A DNA stretch of 64,000 bases from Vibrio sp. SCSIO 43136 (GTDB taxonomy: Bacteria; Pseudomonadota; Gammaproteobacteria; Enterobacterales; Vibrionaceae), in contig NZ_CP071848.1 in assembly GCF_023716565.1 (NCBI RefSeq), positions 2,852,001-2,916,000 of the forward strand. The letters run 5' to 3'. Positions 31,170 to 42,636 of this stretch are shown in pieces. A program made the translations under genes and the position numbers. The notes under the pieces are model-generated. The model saw only the letters and a program-made list of their open reading frames with translations, was not told where the DNA came from and searched no databases. The first letter of the stretch is position 1; each line of letters starts with the position of its first letter.

Positions 31170-33644
31170 CTATTTCTTAGCACTTGGTTTCTTAGCGCTT
31201 GGCTTTTTCTTGCTGCGAGATTTTTTCTTGCGAGCTTTCTCTGCCTTGGTTTTGTTCCGAGTCGACTTTTTCTCCTCCTCAGTACTACCATCCGGACGTT
31301 TAGTTGGCTCAACCATAGCTTTGGCTTTAGCACCCGGCTTGCGAGATTTCACTGCTGCTTTTTTCTTACTAGCAGCCTTCTTCTCAGCTTGAGCGGCTCG
31401 CTTCTTCGCAGTCTTACCTTTGCCGCGTAGCTTACGGCTTGTTTCGACTAATTCAAAGTCAATTTGACGATCGTTTAAATTCACCGCTAGCACTTTAACT
31501 TTGACCGCATCACCTAATCGATAAATGGCACCAAAACTCTCGCCGATAAGTCGTTGACCAATAGGGTCAAACTGGTAGTAATCGTTAGCTAGATTAGATA
31601 TATGCACCAGACCATCGATATGCAGCTCGGTCAGGCGTACAAAGAAGCCAAACCCAGTCACGTTAGCAATCACGCCATCAAGCTCTTCACCCACATGGTC
31701 TTGCATGTATTCACATTTCAGCCAGTCCGAGACTTCACGTGTGGCATCATCCGCACGGCGCTCGGTCATCGAGCACTGCTCACCAAACACGTCCATATCA
31801 TCGAATGAGTAGTGGTAACCACCGGTTGGTGTCCAGCGGTCTTGGTTACGGCCTTCTTTTTTGGCGATCAAATACTTGATAGCACGGTGCAGCAATAAGT
31901 CAGGGTAACGACGAATTGGTGAGGTGAAGTGCGCATAACGCTGTAGCGCTAGACCAAAGTGACCTGCATTATCTGCGTTATATACCGCTTGCTTCATTGA
32001 GCGCAGCAACATGGTTTGGATCAGCTCTTTGTCTTGACGCTCAGCAATAGCTTTCACCAAGTCTGCATAATCTGTTGGTGATGGCTCCAAGCCACCATTG
32101 AGGTTCAGTCCCAGCTCTCCTAAGAAATCGCGGAAACCTTGCAGGCGCTCTTCACCCGGAGTTTCATGCACTCGGTATAGTGCGGGCTCTTTTAACTTCT
32201 CAACCAATGATGCCGAGGCAATATTTGCCAAGATCATGCACTCTTCAATCAACTTGTGCGCATCATTACGGATCACAGGTTCAATGCGGTCAATCTTACG
32301 CTCGGCATTGAAGATAAACTTGGTTTCGATGGTTTCGAATTCGATTGCGCCGCGGTTTTCACGCGCTTTCTTCAGCACTTTGTACATGCTGTGCAGCTCT
32401 TCTAGATGCGGCACTAGCGGCTCGTAGCGTTCACGTAGCTCTTCATTGCCATCTAGGATCTCACCAACTTTGGTGTACGTAAGACGAGCGTGGGAGTTCA
32501 TGACTGCTTCATAGTGTTTGTAACCGGAAAGCTTGCCCGCCTCAGAAATGGTCATCTCACACACCATACACAGACGATCAACCTGTGGGTTCAAAGAACA
32601 CAGACCGTTGGATAGAACCTCAGGTAGCATTGGCACAACTTGAGATGGGAAGTAGACAGAGTTGCCACGCTTGATCGCTTCTTTGTCTAGCGCGCTGTCT
32701 GGGCGAACATAGTAGCTGACATCAGCGATAGCGACCCATAAGCGCCAACCACCGCTCTTTTTGCGCTCACAGAAGACAGCATCATCGAAGTCACGAGCAT
32801 CTTCACCATCGATGGTCACCAATGGTAAGTCACGTAGGTCAACCCGCCCTTTCTTTGCCTCTTCTGGCACTTCTTCGCCAAAAGATTGGATCTGTTTTTC
32901 AACCTCTTCAGGCCACTCACAAGGGATCTGGTGAGTACGGATAGCGATCTGAGTCTCCATCCCCGGTGCCATATTTTCACCAAGAACCTCCACCACTTTG
33001 CCCGCCATGCCACGTGAGCGACTACCACGGTCAGTAACTTCAATCACCACTACATTACCCATACGAGCGCCATTACGATGCTCATTTGGGATCAAGATGT
33101 CTTGGCTAATGCGAGAGTCGTCTGCCACAACGTAGGCATACCCTTGCTCTAGGAAGAAACGCCCAACAATCTGGGAGTTTCGCTCTTCAAGTACACGAAC
33201 TAAACGCCCTTCTCGGCGGCCACGCTTGCTGTTGTCTGTCGGTTGCACCAACACCAGATCACCATGCAAAATAGTTCGCATCTGGTGGTGAGGCAGCACA
33301 ATATCATCATCCTTTCCTTTGCTGCCTTCTGGGCGCACCCAACCATGGCCGTCTTTATGACCAATGACATAGCCTTTAATCAACTCAAGCTTTTCTGGCA
33401 GTGCGTAGCACTGACGACGTGTAAACACCAATTGACCATCTCGCTCCATGGCGCGAAGACGACGGCGCAAGCCCTCGTACTGTTCTTCACCAGACAGCTC
33501 TAGTGCTTCAAACAGATCATTTCGATTCATTGGAACGTTGGCTTGGGTCAGAAAGTTAAGAATAAACTCTCGACTTGGAATTGGGTTGGAATAGTTTTGT
33601 GCTTCGCGATCCGCAAAGGGATCAGCGGAGTGTTTATCAGACAT
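31170..33644 (-). CDS. rnr: Ribonuclease R
   Basis: This 3'-to-5' exoribonuclease degrades structured RNA, including rRNA and mRNA. It has about 824 residues. The order is an N-terminal winged helix, cold-shock domains, the RNB domain with [20 protein letters not shown] catalytic aspartates (about 278-297), an S1 domain and a long Lys/Ala/Ser-rich C-terminal tail from about 733 to the end. That tail is seen in E. coli RNase R as well. ATG at 33644 is preferred over a TTG two codons earlier. Confidence 0.97.
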   Translation of the reverse strand: MSDKHSADPFADREAQNYSNPIPSREFILNFLTQANVPMNRNDLFEALELSGEEQYEGLRRRLRAMERDGQLVFTRRQCYALPEKLELIKGYVIGHKDGHGWVRPEGSKGKDDDIVLPHHQMRTILHGDLVLVQPTDNSKRGRREGRLVRVLEERNSQIVGRFFLEQGYAYVVADDSRISQDILIPNEHRNGARMGNVVVIEVTDRGSRSRGMAGKVVEVLGENMAPGMETQIAIRTHQIPCEWPEEVEKQIQSFGEEVPEEAKKGRVDLRDLPLVTIDGEDARDFDDAVFCERKKSGGWRLWVAIADVSYYVRPDSALDKEAIKRGNSVYFPSQVVPMLPEVLSNGLCSLNPQVDRLCMVCEMTISEAGKLSGYKHYEAVMNSHARLTYTKVGEILDGNEELRERYEPLVPHLEELHSMYKVLKKARENRGAIEFETIETKFIFNAERKIDRIEPVIRNDAHKLIEECMILANIASASLVEKLKEPALYRVHETPGEERLQGFRDFLGELGLNLNGGLEPSPTDYADLVKAIAERQDKELIQTMLLRSMKQAVYNADNAGHFGLALQRYAHFTSPIRRYPDLLLHRAIKYLIAKKEGRNQDRWTPTGGYHYSFDDMDVFGEQCSMTERRADDATREVSDWLKCEYMQDHVGEELDGVIANVTGFGFFVRLTELHIDGLVHISNLANDYYQFDPIGQRLIGESFGAIYRLGDAVKVKVLAVNLNDRQIDFELVETSRKLRGKGKTAKKRAAQAEKKAASKKKAAVKSRKPGAKAKAMVEPTKRPDGSTEEEKKSTRNKTKAEKARKKKSRSKKKPSAKKPSAKK

Positions 33645-33693
33645 AAGCAAGACCTGCTAAGGAAAGGAGTTGCTCTAAGTATATCTAAATCTG

Positions 33694-34122
33694 TCAGTTA
33701 GCAACACTAAGAAGCGCAATTAGCTGCGGATTGTCGTCGATCATGTCAGCGATGGTGCAAGTATCCAGTTCTGCCAAAAATGCCAGTTTCGCTTTAGCAA
33801 GACGGTCTTTAAGGCGGCATGCTGGCGTAATATGGCAAAACTCAGGGGAACAGTTCACCACTTGTAACGGCTCGATTTGGCGCACAACATCACCAATCAC
33901 AATCTGATTAGCAGGTTTACCTAAACAGATCCCGCCATTTTTACCGCGCACCGTTTTCACATAACCAAGTTGTCCCAGCTTATTGATAATTTTGATCATG
34001 TGGTTTTTAGATACCGAGAAGTTATCACTCACTTTTTGGATACTGGTGAGCTCTCCATCAGGTAGGGCCGCTAGATAAATCAAGGCGCGTAGGCCAAAAT
34101 CAGTAAAGTTAGTCAGTTGCAT
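33694..34122 (-). CDS. nsrR: Nitric oxide-sensing transcriptional repressor NsrR
   Basis: This Rrf2-family [2Fe-2S] repressor senses nitric oxide. It has 142 residues. It opens [18 protein letters not shown], with recognition helix [14 protein letters not shown]. The cluster cysteines are C-x5-C-x5-C-like, in [16 protein letters not shown] (about 91-106). I chose the start at 34122, because the upstream extension overlaps regulatory DNA. It is divergent from hmp, with two NsrR-like boxes between the two genes, so it probably represses hmp and itself. Confidence 0.94.
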   Translation of the reverse strand: MQLTNFTDFGLRALIYLAALPDGELTSIQKVSDNFSVSKNHMIKIINKLGQLGYVKTVRGKNGGICLGKPANQIVIGDVVRQIEPLQVVNCSPEFCHITPACRLKDRLAKAKLAFLAELDTCTIADMIDDNPQLIALLSVAN

Positions 34123-34168
34123 AACACCCTCTTTTTCATGCACACAGTGTAAAACTTCTATTGACCAA

Positions 34169-34191
34169 AAGATATATTTTAGATACAACTT
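34169..34191. promoter_or_regulatory. NsrR-like operator box 1
   Basis: This 23-bp stretch matches the published NsrR consensus (two AAGATGYA half-sites in inverted order) at 20 positions by my hand alignment. It begins AAGATATATTTT and ends ATACAACTT. It lies about 40 bp before hmp and about 45 bp before nsrR. Confidence 0.65.
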
Positions 34192-34193
34192 AA

Positions 34194-34216
34194 AACATGC
34201 ATTCCAGATACAACTT
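34194..34216. promoter_or_regulatory. NsrR-like operator box 2
   Basis: A second, weaker 23-bp match (18 positions) follows box 1 by 2 bp and ends in the same ATACAACTT half-site. It sits 17 bp before the hmp start codon. Confidence 0.5.
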
Positions 34217-34232
34217 TAAATAAGGAAGCGTT

Positions 34233-35384
34233 ATGCTCAGCTCAACTACTATTGATATCGTAAAATCTACCGCACCATTGATCGCCGAAAAGGGCCCTGC
34301 CCTAACGGCGCACTTTTATGATCGTATGTTCGCCGCTCACCCAGAGCTGAAAGACATCTTTAACTTGACCCATCAGGATACGGGTCGACAACGTGAAGCG
34401 TTATTTAATGCGGTATATGGATATGCGGCAAACATCGACAACATCGAAGTGCTACTGCCAGTGGTTGAGAAAATTGCCCAAAAACACGCCAGCTTCAATA
34501 TCACTCCAGAGATGTATGACATCGTGGGTACGCACCTGCTAGCCACTATCGATGAACTATTTTCTCCAGGCCAAGAAGTGCTAGATGCGTGGGCAGAAGC
34601 ATATGGCTTGCTTGCAACAGTATTCATTGATCGTGAAGAGGCCATTTATACTGAAACTGAAGCCAAACAGGGTGGCTGGCGTGGCACTCGTCGCTTTAAA
34701 CTGATTGAAAAGACTCAAGAAAGCTCGGTAATTACTAGCTTCACTTTCGAGCCTGTCGATGGTGAACCTGTGGTGGATTACAAGCCGGGCCAATATCTTG
34801 GTATCTACCTACAACCAGAGCAATTTGAGAACCGAGAGATCCGCCAATACAGCTTATCTGATGCACCAAATGGCAAGACTTACCGCATCTCAGTGAAGCG
34901 TGAAGAACAAGGTGTTGTCTCTCAGTACATGCATGATTCATTAACGATTGGAGATGAAGTTGAACTAGCCGCTCCTGCTGGGGATTTCTTCTTTACGTCT
35001 GAACAAGATAAGCCTGTGGCTCTTATCTCTGCTGGCGTAGGTATTACTCCAATGCTATCTATGCTTGAAACCATCAAGAGCGAGCACAACGCCCCAATCA
35101 CTTGGCTGCATGCTGCTGACAATTCGGACCGCCATAGCTTTAAACAGCGTGTAAATGACATTGTTGCGACAAACCAGAATGTTGCCGAACGCACTTGGTA
35201 TCGTGATCAAGAAGGCTTGATGGAGCTTGCTGCAATGAAGGAAAACATTGATTGGGCAGCAACCGATTTCTACTTCTGTGGCCCGGTTGCATTTATGCAG
35301 TCAGTAGCGAAGCAGCTTGTCGAGCTTGGCGCAACGCAAGATCAAATTCACTACGAGTGCTTTGGCCCACATAAAGTACTTTAA
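34233..35384 (+). CDS. hmp: Flavohemoprotein, nitric oxide dioxygenase
   Basis: This enzyme converts nitric oxide and oxygen to nitrate using NAD(P)H, protecting the cell from NO. It has 383 residues. The globin domain (1-138) has Q53 and proximal His85 (KIAQKH). It is followed by an FAD domain ([12 protein letters not shown]) and an NAD domain ([22 protein letters not shown]) and ends [16 protein letters not shown] precedes the ATG. It is controlled from the divergent nsrR-hmp region and ended by the hairpin at 35400-35430. Confidence 0.97.
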   Translation: MLSSTTIDIVKSTAPLIAEKGPALTAHFYDRMFAAHPELKDIFNLTHQDTGRQREALFNAVYGYAANIDNIEVLLPVVEKIAQKHASFNITPEMYDIVGTHLLATIDELFSPGQEVLDAWAEAYGLLATVFIDREEAIYTETEAKQGGWRGTRRFKLIEKTQESSVITSFTFEPVDGEPVVDYKPGQYLGIYLQPEQFENREIRQYSLSDAPNGKTYRISVKREEQGVVSQYMHDSLTIGDEVELAAPAGDFFFTSEQDKPVALISAGVGITPMLSMLETIKSEHNAPITWLHAADNSDRHSFKQRVNDIVATNQNVAERTWYRDQEGLMELAAMKENIDWAATDFYFCGPVAFMQSVAKQLVELGATQDQIHYECFGPHKVL

Positions 35385-35399
35385 TCGTTAGAGCCAACA

Positions 35400-35430
35400 A
35401 AAATGCCCCGATAGATTCGGGGCATTTCTT
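35400..35430 (+). terminator. Rho-independent terminator after hmp
   Basis: A perfect hairpin AAATGCCCCG/CGGGGCATTT with a 7-nt loop, then TTCTTT, stands 15 bp past the hmp stop. Confidence 0.85.
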
Positions 35431-35434
35431 TGAG

Positions 35435-36121
<687 letters not shown>

Positions 36122-36300
36122 GGTCGTACTCTTTGATCATACCGTGCTTTACTTATCGGCAGTGGCTGATAATTCTTTAGCCAAAATCCACCTTTTTGCG
36201 GCAACATTTTGCCACGTAAGATTAAATTGTAGCCAAGTTTTAAGGGGAACTGAACAGGTTTATAGAAGGGTTTTGAAAGTTGTTTTGATTCAGTATTTTA

Positions 36301-36541
36301 GCTCCTCCCCTTTCAAGCGACCGGCGATCCGGGGGAGGTTGAGAGGGGTTCTGAGTAGACTTAAAGCAAGTACATTTGGTTGGTTTGAGCAGAACCCCCA
36401 CTAGGCGTGCCCCTCCAACTCCCCCTTTTATCGACTTCTTCGATCAATTAGCCCCATCGAACAAGGGGGAGAGCTATTTTTCGAACTCTTTTGGACTTGT
36501 GTATAAGAGACAGCTCCCACTCCCCCTTGGAAAGGGGGAGA
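36301..36541. repeat. GC-rich MITE-like element (copy 3), disturbed
   Basis: The left arm (CTCCTCCCCTTTCAAGCG... to GAGAGGGGTTCT) is like the other copies. The right side is duplicated: it reads AGAACCCC...CCTCCAACTCCCCCTT, then an inserted stretch, then CAAGGGGGAGAG. After the adapter-like sequence it repeats with CTCCCACTCCCCC...AAGGGGGAGAG. The 36122-36629 gap between motX and purA holds this element, the purA terminator and no gene. Confidence 0.75.
36498..36513 (+). other. Exact Tn5/Nextera mosaic-end match (probable assembly artefact)
   Basis: TGTGTATAAGAGACAG equals the inner 16 bases of the transposase mosaic end used in Nextera libraries. It is followed at once by MITE sequence, as in an untrimmed read. 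The three bases before it do not match the rest of the adapter. Confidence 0.7.
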
Positions 36542-36572
36542 GTAGTTTTTCATTCGCTGTCAGCCAAATAAT

Positions 36573-36603
36573 AAAAAAGCCGACTGCATAACAGTCGGCT
36601 TTC
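36573..36603 (-). terminator. Rho-independent terminator after purA
   Basis: On the minus strand, AAAGCCGACTG...CAGTCGGCTTTTTT forms a perfect stem with a T run, about 27 bp past the purA stop. Confidence 0.9.
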
Positions 36604-36629
36604 ATATTCTATTTCAGCAATTCAACGTA

Positions 36630-37967
<1,338 letters not shown>

Positions 37968-38087
37968 TTAAAAATGGATTCTAGCACCGAATCACATTTC
38001 GTGCAGTCATTTTTTGTTCATAATTAAGCAATGTGGTAGCGGTTTTATGCTGCATTTTGTTTAAGCGGTTAATTTCTATATAAGAAC

Positions 38088-38273
38088 TTACAGCGACATA
38101 TATAAAATCACCGCCCCAGAGACCACCAAACAGCCACCAATACGACGCAGCTGGTTATCTGGTTGCTTGCTTAATTCAACCACCATCGCCCGCCAACCGT
38201 TAGGGGCTAAGAATGGACCGAGGCCTTCGATGAGTAGGACTAAGCCGAGAGCGGTTAGTAATGTTTGGGACAT
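38088..38273 (-). CDS. DUF2065 family membrane protein (YjeT-like)
   Basis: A 61-residue inner membrane protein of the DUF2065/YjeT family with two hydrophobic segments (about 5-22 and 44-60) around LRRIGG. The start MSQTLLTALGLVLLIEGLGPFLAP and spacing are typical. It is found between purA and hflC in related genomes; the function is unknown. Confidence 0.85.
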   Translation of the reverse strand: MSQTLLTALGLVLLIEGLGPFLAPNGWRAMVVELSKQPDNQLRRIGGCLVVSGAVILYMSL

Positions 38274-38300
38274 TTGCTTCTCCTTTGTATTTTCTTTAAG

Positions 38301-38494
38301 CCCTCCCCCTTTTCAAGGGGCCGGCGATCCGGGGGAGTTGGAGGGAGTTAAAAGAACTTAAGGAGAGAGTTTCACTAACAAGAGAGCTAAGCTCTTAATC
38401 TCTACAGTGATACCTAGCCAAGTCCTTTCAACCTCACAACACTCTGATAGTTTAGGGTTAACCCCCTCTAGCTCCCCCTTGAAAAGGGGGAGGA
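38301..38494. repeat. GC-rich MITE-like palindromic element (copy 4)
   Basis: Inverted arms: left CCCTCCCCCTTTTCAAGG...GGGAGTTGGAGG and right GGGTTAACCCCCTCTAGCTC...AAAAGGGGGAGGA, with about 100 bp between. The arms match copies 2, 3 and 5. The 38274-38644 gap holds this element, a partial AGCGTCCG repeat and the hflC terminator, and no gene. Confidence 0.85.
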
Positions 38495-38534
38495 CTGTGT
38501 ATCACTCGCTGTAAGCTCTTTCTCTTGCTCTTAC

Positions 38535-38575
38535 CCTTTTACCTTTAGCGAAGCGTCCGTTTACCCTTTCCCCGA
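38535..38575. repeat. Partial AGCGTCCG-family repeat
   Basis: The words TTACCTTTAGCGAAGCGTCC and GTTTACCCTTTCCCC match the right arm of the elements at 56.34 and 61.18 kb; no opposite arm is seen. Confidence 0.65.
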
Positions 38576-38582
38576 ATACAAA

Positions 38583-38613
38583 TAACCCCACAACTCAAAC
38601 CAAGCTGCGGGGT
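38583..38613 (-). terminator. Possible terminator after hflC
   Basis: On the minus strand CCCCGCA...TGTGGGG, with a GC/GT mismatch, can form a hairpin 30 bp past hflC, but the T run after it is interrupted. Confidence 0.45.
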
Positions 38614-38644
38614 CAATTTTCACACTGAATCCAAGTCAAAAAAC

Positions 38645-39619
38645 TTATTTAGCGCCCTTAGCATCATTCATATACTTAAAGAATTCACTATTCGGGTCTA
38701 GAACCAGAATATCATCTTTGCTGTTGAATGATTTTTCATAAGCGGTCAATGAACGTAGGAAGCCGTAAAACTCAGGGTCTTTGTTAAACGCTCCAGAGTA
38801 GATACTCGCTGCTTTTGCGTCTGCTTCACCTCGTGTTACACGAGCGGTTTTGTCAGCTTCTGCAAGTACAGTGGCAACTTCTAGCTCCGCTTGAGCACGG
38901 ATAACCTCCGCTTTCTCACGACCTTGAGAACGGTGCTTACGCGCTACCGACTCACGCTCTGCACGCATACGACGGTAGATTGATTCACTGATTTCATCCG
39001 GTAGGTTGATCTTCTTAATACGGAAGTCAACAACGCGAACACCAAGGTCAGTCAATGCAGATACGCGAGTATCAGCAAGGACTTCTTCCATGATCTTGTC
39101 ACGCTCACCATCAATTTTCAGTGCTTCACGCGCCGCTTCAGTGGTCAGCTCTTCTTCACCTTCGGCAGGCAATACGATATCCGTACGAGGGCCTGATACG
39201 ATCTGCTTGATTTCTCGAGAACCGATTTCAGAACGAAGCACGTCTGTTACTTTACGCTCAAGTAGGGTTTGCGCCGTAAGCACATCACCACCACCAGTTG
39301 CTAGGTAGTATTGACCGAAATCTTCGATACGCCACTTCACGTACGAATCGATGATTACGTCTTTTTTCTCAGACGTTACGAAACGGTCAGCTCGGCCATC
39401 CATGGTTTGGATACGCGCATCTAGGCGCTTAACACGGTCAAACATTGGCAGTTTGAAGTGTAGGCCTGGTTCGTAGATGCGAGACATCTCGTTAGTATCT
39501 TTCAATACACGACCGAAACGGATCACGATGCCGCGTTCACCTTCAGGGATAACAAACAGTGACATCAGTAGTAGCGCTATCAGTACCACTACCACAGGGA
39601 CTGCAATTTTACGCAACAT
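38645..39619 (-). CDS. hflC: Protease modulator HflC
   Basis: This SPFH/Band 7 membrane protein partners HflK in a periplasm-facing complex that modulates the FtsH protease. It has 324 residues with one N-terminal anchor (about 5-22). An SPFH domain starts EGERGIVIRFGRVL, followed by the long coiled region (RAERESVARKHRSQGREKAEVIRAQAE). It starts 2 bp after the hflK stop and is the last gene of the hfq-hflX-hflK-hflC run. Confidence 0.96.
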   Translation of the reverse strand: MLRKIAVPVVVVLIALLLMSLFVIPEGERGIVIRFGRVLKDTNEMSRIYEPGLHFKLPMFDRVKRLDARIQTMDGRADRFVTSEKKDVIIDSYVKWRIEDFGQYYLATGGGDVLTAQTLLERKVTDVLRSEIGSREIKQIVSGPRTDIVLPAEGEEELTTEAAREALKIDGERDKIMEEVLADTRVSALTDLGVRVVDFRIKKINLPDEISESIYRRMRAERESVARKHRSQGREKAEVIRAQAELEVATVLAEADKTARVTRGEADAKAASIYSGAFNKDPEFYGFLRSLTAYEKSFNSKDDILVLDPNSEFFKYMNDAKGAK

Positions 39620-39621
39620 AA

Positions 39622-40827
39622 TTAGTATCTCCCTTGACGTGAGCTAGTTGAACGAGAAGTAGACGCTGGTGTTTCTGTGCGCTCCGACTCCAACTCGATA
39701 TGATCATACGCTGAGGTTGATTTCGCTTTACGCTTAGTCTCAGTTTCTGAGCTACCTTTACCTAGCTTATCGATTGGTAGATACAGTAGGTTACCGCTAG
39801 ACTCTGAATCAATCAGTACTTTCGACGACGCCGAGTAAACTTCTTCCATCGTGTCTAGGTACAGACGGTTACGGGTAACTTCTGGTGCCGCTTGGTATTC
39901 TGGTAGTAGTTTTTCAAACTGTGCTACCTGACCCAGTGCTTCGTTAATCGTACGCTCTGAGTAACCCAATGCTTCTTTCTTCAAACGTTCTGCACGACCG
40001 GTCGCTTTCGGCAAGATTTCGTTTTTGTAAGCTTCCGCTTCACGAATGAAACGCTCTTCATCCTCTCGAGCTGCGATTGCGTCATCGAACGCATCTTTAA
40101 CTTGCTCTGGCGGACGCGCAGACTGGAAGTTCACGTCAACAATCGCAATACCCATATCGTAGTTATCGATGATACGGTTTAGCGTCTCTTGTGTGCTTTG
40201 ACGAATTTGCTGACGACCACTGGTTAGGATGCTATCCATCAGTGAGTCACCAATTACCGCACGTAGTGCAGAATCGGTTGCTTGGCGCAAACTGTCATCA
40301 GCGTTAGTTACGCGGTATAGGTATTTGTATGGATCAGATACACGGTACTGAACACCCATTTCAACCGTCACTACGTTTTCATCTTTAGTCAGCATTAGAC
40401 CAGACGCACGTAGCGAGCGAATCGCTTGGACGTTAACTGTTTCGTAGGTATCGATGAAACGAGGGTGCCAATTCAGACCCGGCTCTTCAACACGATCAAA
40501 CTTACCTAGGCGCAGCACTACGCCACGCTCGGCTTCACCTACGGTGTAGAAACCGGAGAAAACCCAAATAGCAATGGCAATCACTGCGATCAAACCAATA
40601 CCGATCGCACCACCGCCACCGATAGAAGGTGTTGAACCACCGCTTCCACCTTTGCCAAACTTTCCACCCAGCTTTTGACTCAGTTTATTAAAAACTTCGT
40701 CTAGGTCTGGCGGTCCTTGATCACGACCATTATTTGGTCGTTGGCCATTCCCGCGATCGTTATTGCCCCAAGGGTCATTATCGCGGCCATTATTGCCGTT
40801 ATTATTACCAGGCTCATTCCACGCCAT
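39622..40827 (-). CDS. hflK: Protease modulator HflK
   Basis: The SPFH partner of HflC, 401 residues. The N-terminus is rich in Asn, Gly, Asp and Arg (about 1-70). An anchor (IGIGLIAVIAIAIWVFSGF) and then the SPFH domain (YTVGEAERGVVLRLGKF) follow. The C-terminal tail is Ser/Thr/Arg-rich. The gene lies between hflX and hflC on the minus strand, as in E. coli. Confidence 0.96.
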   Translation of the reverse strand: MAWNEPGNNNGNNGRDNDPWGNNDRGNGQRPNNGRDQGPPDLDEVFNKLSQKLGGKFGKGGSGGSTPSIGGGGAIGIGLIAVIAIAIWVFSGFYTVGEAERGVVLRLGKFDRVEEPGLNWHPRFIDTYETVNVQAIRSLRASGLMLTKDENVVTVEMGVQYRVSDPYKYLYRVTNADDSLRQATDSALRAVIGDSLMDSILTSGRQQIRQSTQETLNRIIDNYDMGIAIVDVNFQSARPPEQVKDAFDDAIAAREDEERFIREAEAYKNEILPKATGRAERLKKEALGYSERTINEALGQVAQFEKLLPEYQAAPEVTRNRLYLDTMEEVYSASSKVLIDSESSGNLLYLPIDKLGKGSSETETKRKAKSTSAYDHIELESERTETPASTSRSTSSRQGRY

Positions 40828-40872
40828 TAGAAAGCTCCATCATTTTATATGACGTTATACTGTAGCAGCCAT

Positions 40873-42162
40873 TTAAGTGACTATAAAGTCTCCTAAAACT
40901 GCCCCTTCTCTTTTTTCAAGTCTAGACCAATCAACCTGCTGCATTCGAATATCGATCAGTAGATTGCCATCCTGATCATATTCTTCCTGTTGAATACAGT
41001 TCATTTGGAAAAACAAACTGCGCAAGCGACCTTGATATTGAGGTGGGATCTGTAACTTATGCTCCACCATCTGACTTGCTAAACGTTTTGTCAGCGCCTC
41101 AAACAGCAGCTCCATGCCCTCACCGGCCATGGCAGATACCCAAACTCGTTGCGGCACACCTTCGTCATCATATTCAATACGAGGTTTTTGCCCTTCAAGA
41201 TTGTCGATTTTGTTCATGACGATCAAACTTGGGATTTCGTGCGCTTCGATCTCTTCGAGCACGATATCAACAGCCTGAATGTTCTCACGAAAACGTTCGT
41301 CACTGGCATCAACAACATGTAACAAAATGTCAGCTTCTTGCGTTTCTTGCAGTGTTGCTTTAAACGCTGCCACCAAATCGTGAGGCAAATGGCGAATAAA
41401 ACCTACTGTGTCGGCAAGAATTGTTGTGCCTACATCTTCCAACTCTAACTTACGTAAGGTCGGGTCTAGGGTTGCGAACAACTGATCAGCGGCGTAAACA
41501 CCCGCTTCAGTGATTCGGTTAAACAGTGTCGACTTACCTGCGTTGGTGTAACCCACCAATGAGATAGTCGGGATCTCAGCTCTGTTACGAGCTCGGCGAC
41601 CTTGTTCTCGCTGCTTCGCCACTCTTTCCAATCGGCGCAGGATGGCTTTAATTCGATCACGCAGCAGTCGGCGGTCCGTTTCCAACTGAGTTTCACCAGG
41701 ACCACGTAAACCGATACCACCTTTTTGACGCTCAAGGTGAGTCCAACCACGGATCAAACGAGTAGAAATATGGCGCAATTGCGCAAGCTCTACTTGCAAT
41801 TTACCTTCATGGGTTCGGGCACGTTGGGCAAAGATATCTAAGATCAAGCCAGTTCGGTCGATCACTCGACACTTCACCAGTTGTTCTAGGTTACGTTCCT
41901 GGGCAGGAGAGAGGGCGTGATTGAAAATCACAATATCAGCACCCGTCATCTGCACAGCTTGTGCAATTTCTTGTGCCTTACCCTCTCCGACATAGTATTT
42001 CGGGTGCGGGGACTGGCGGCTGCCAGTGATCACTTGCAGTGATTCAACCCCAGAAGAAGAAACCAGCATTTCAAACTCTGCTAGATCTTCCCACTCACCT
42101 TCTTGCGTGAAGTTAATATGAACAAGTACAGCCTGCTCACCGGCTTCATAACGGTCAAACAA
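40873..42162 (-). CDS. hflX: GTPase HflX (ribosome rescue/splitting)
   Basis: This ribosome-associated GTPase splits stalled ribosomes after heat stress. It has 429 residues. An N-terminal HflX domain is followed by a glycine-rich linker (GGIGLRGPGETQLETDRR) and the GTPase domain with G1 GYTNAGKSTLFN, G3 DTVGF and G4 NKID. It is encoded 20 bp after hfq, the conserved hfq-hflX order. Confidence 0.96.
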   Translation of the reverse strand: MFDRYEAGEQAVLVHINFTQEGEWEDLAEFEMLVSSSGVESLQVITGSRQSPHPKYYVGEGKAQEIAQAVQMTGADIVIFNHALSPAQERNLEQLVKCRVIDRTGLILDIFAQRARTHEGKLQVELAQLRHISTRLIRGWTHLERQKGGIGLRGPGETQLETDRRLLRDRIKAILRRLERVAKQREQGRRARNRAEIPTISLVGYTNAGKSTLFNRITEAGVYAADQLFATLDPTLRKLELEDVGTTILADTVGFIRHLPHDLVAAFKATLQETQEADILLHVVDASDERFRENIQAVDIVLEEIEAHEIPSLIVMNKIDNLEGQKPRIEYDDEGVPQRVWVSAMAGEGMELLFEALTKRLASQMVEHKLQIPPQYQGRLRSLFFQMNCIQQEEYDQDGNLLIDIRMQQVDWSRLEKREGAVLGDFIVT

Positions 42163-42182
42163 GCATTAGACTCCTGTGTGTA

Positions 42183-42446
42183 TTAATCTTCAGATTTCTC
42201 TTGTGGACGTTCAGATGGACGATCGTTGCTGCTGTGGTGAGTCACAGCACGCGCTGGAACCACAGTAGAGATCGCATGCTTGTAAACCATTTGATTTACT
42301 GTATTTTTCAGCAAGATCACGAACTGATCGAAAGACTCGATCTGACCTTGAAGTTTGATACCGTTCACAAGGTAGATTGAAACTGGCACACGCTCACGGC
42401 GCAATGCGTTTAGAAATGGGTCTTGAAGAGACTGCCCCTTAGCCAT
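42183..42446 (-). CDS. hfq: RNA chaperone Hfq
   Basis: This hexameric Sm-like RNA chaperone matches small RNAs to mRNAs. It has 87 residues. The Sm1 and Sm2 motifs are clear: [42 protein letters not shown] and [14 protein letters not shown]. The disordered C-terminal tail is shorter than in E. coli (102 residues), as usual in Vibrio. A 59-bp hairpin element lies just upstream (42479-42537), between hfq and miaA. Confidence 0.98.
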   Translation of the reverse strand: MAKGQSLQDPFLNALRRERVPVSIYLVNGIKLQGQIESFDQFVILLKNTVNQMVYKHAISTVVPARAVTHHSSNDRPSERPQEKSED

Positions 42447-42478
42447 TTTATTTTCCTTATTTGATTGTTGTTTTATTC

Positions 42479-42537
42479 ATACCAATCAGCGCAAATATCA
42501 GCTCAACTATTGAGCACATATTTACCCCGATTGGTAT
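42479..42537. repeat. 59-bp palindromic element between miaA and hfq
   Basis: It begins ATACCAATC and ends GATTGGTAT. An inner pair, AATATCAGCTCAA and TTGAGCACATATT, allows one long hairpin with a CTA loop. It carries no gene and looks like a small MITE in the space where hfq transcription would begin or be read through from miaA. Confidence 0.75.
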
Positions 42538-42636
42538 ATTTATTTAGCTACAGTATTGGGAGCTGTTTTTGCATCCAAGCTAAATGAATCGTGCGCAAAA
42601 AACGATCACATTATACACAGATAAACAGTAATTCCA

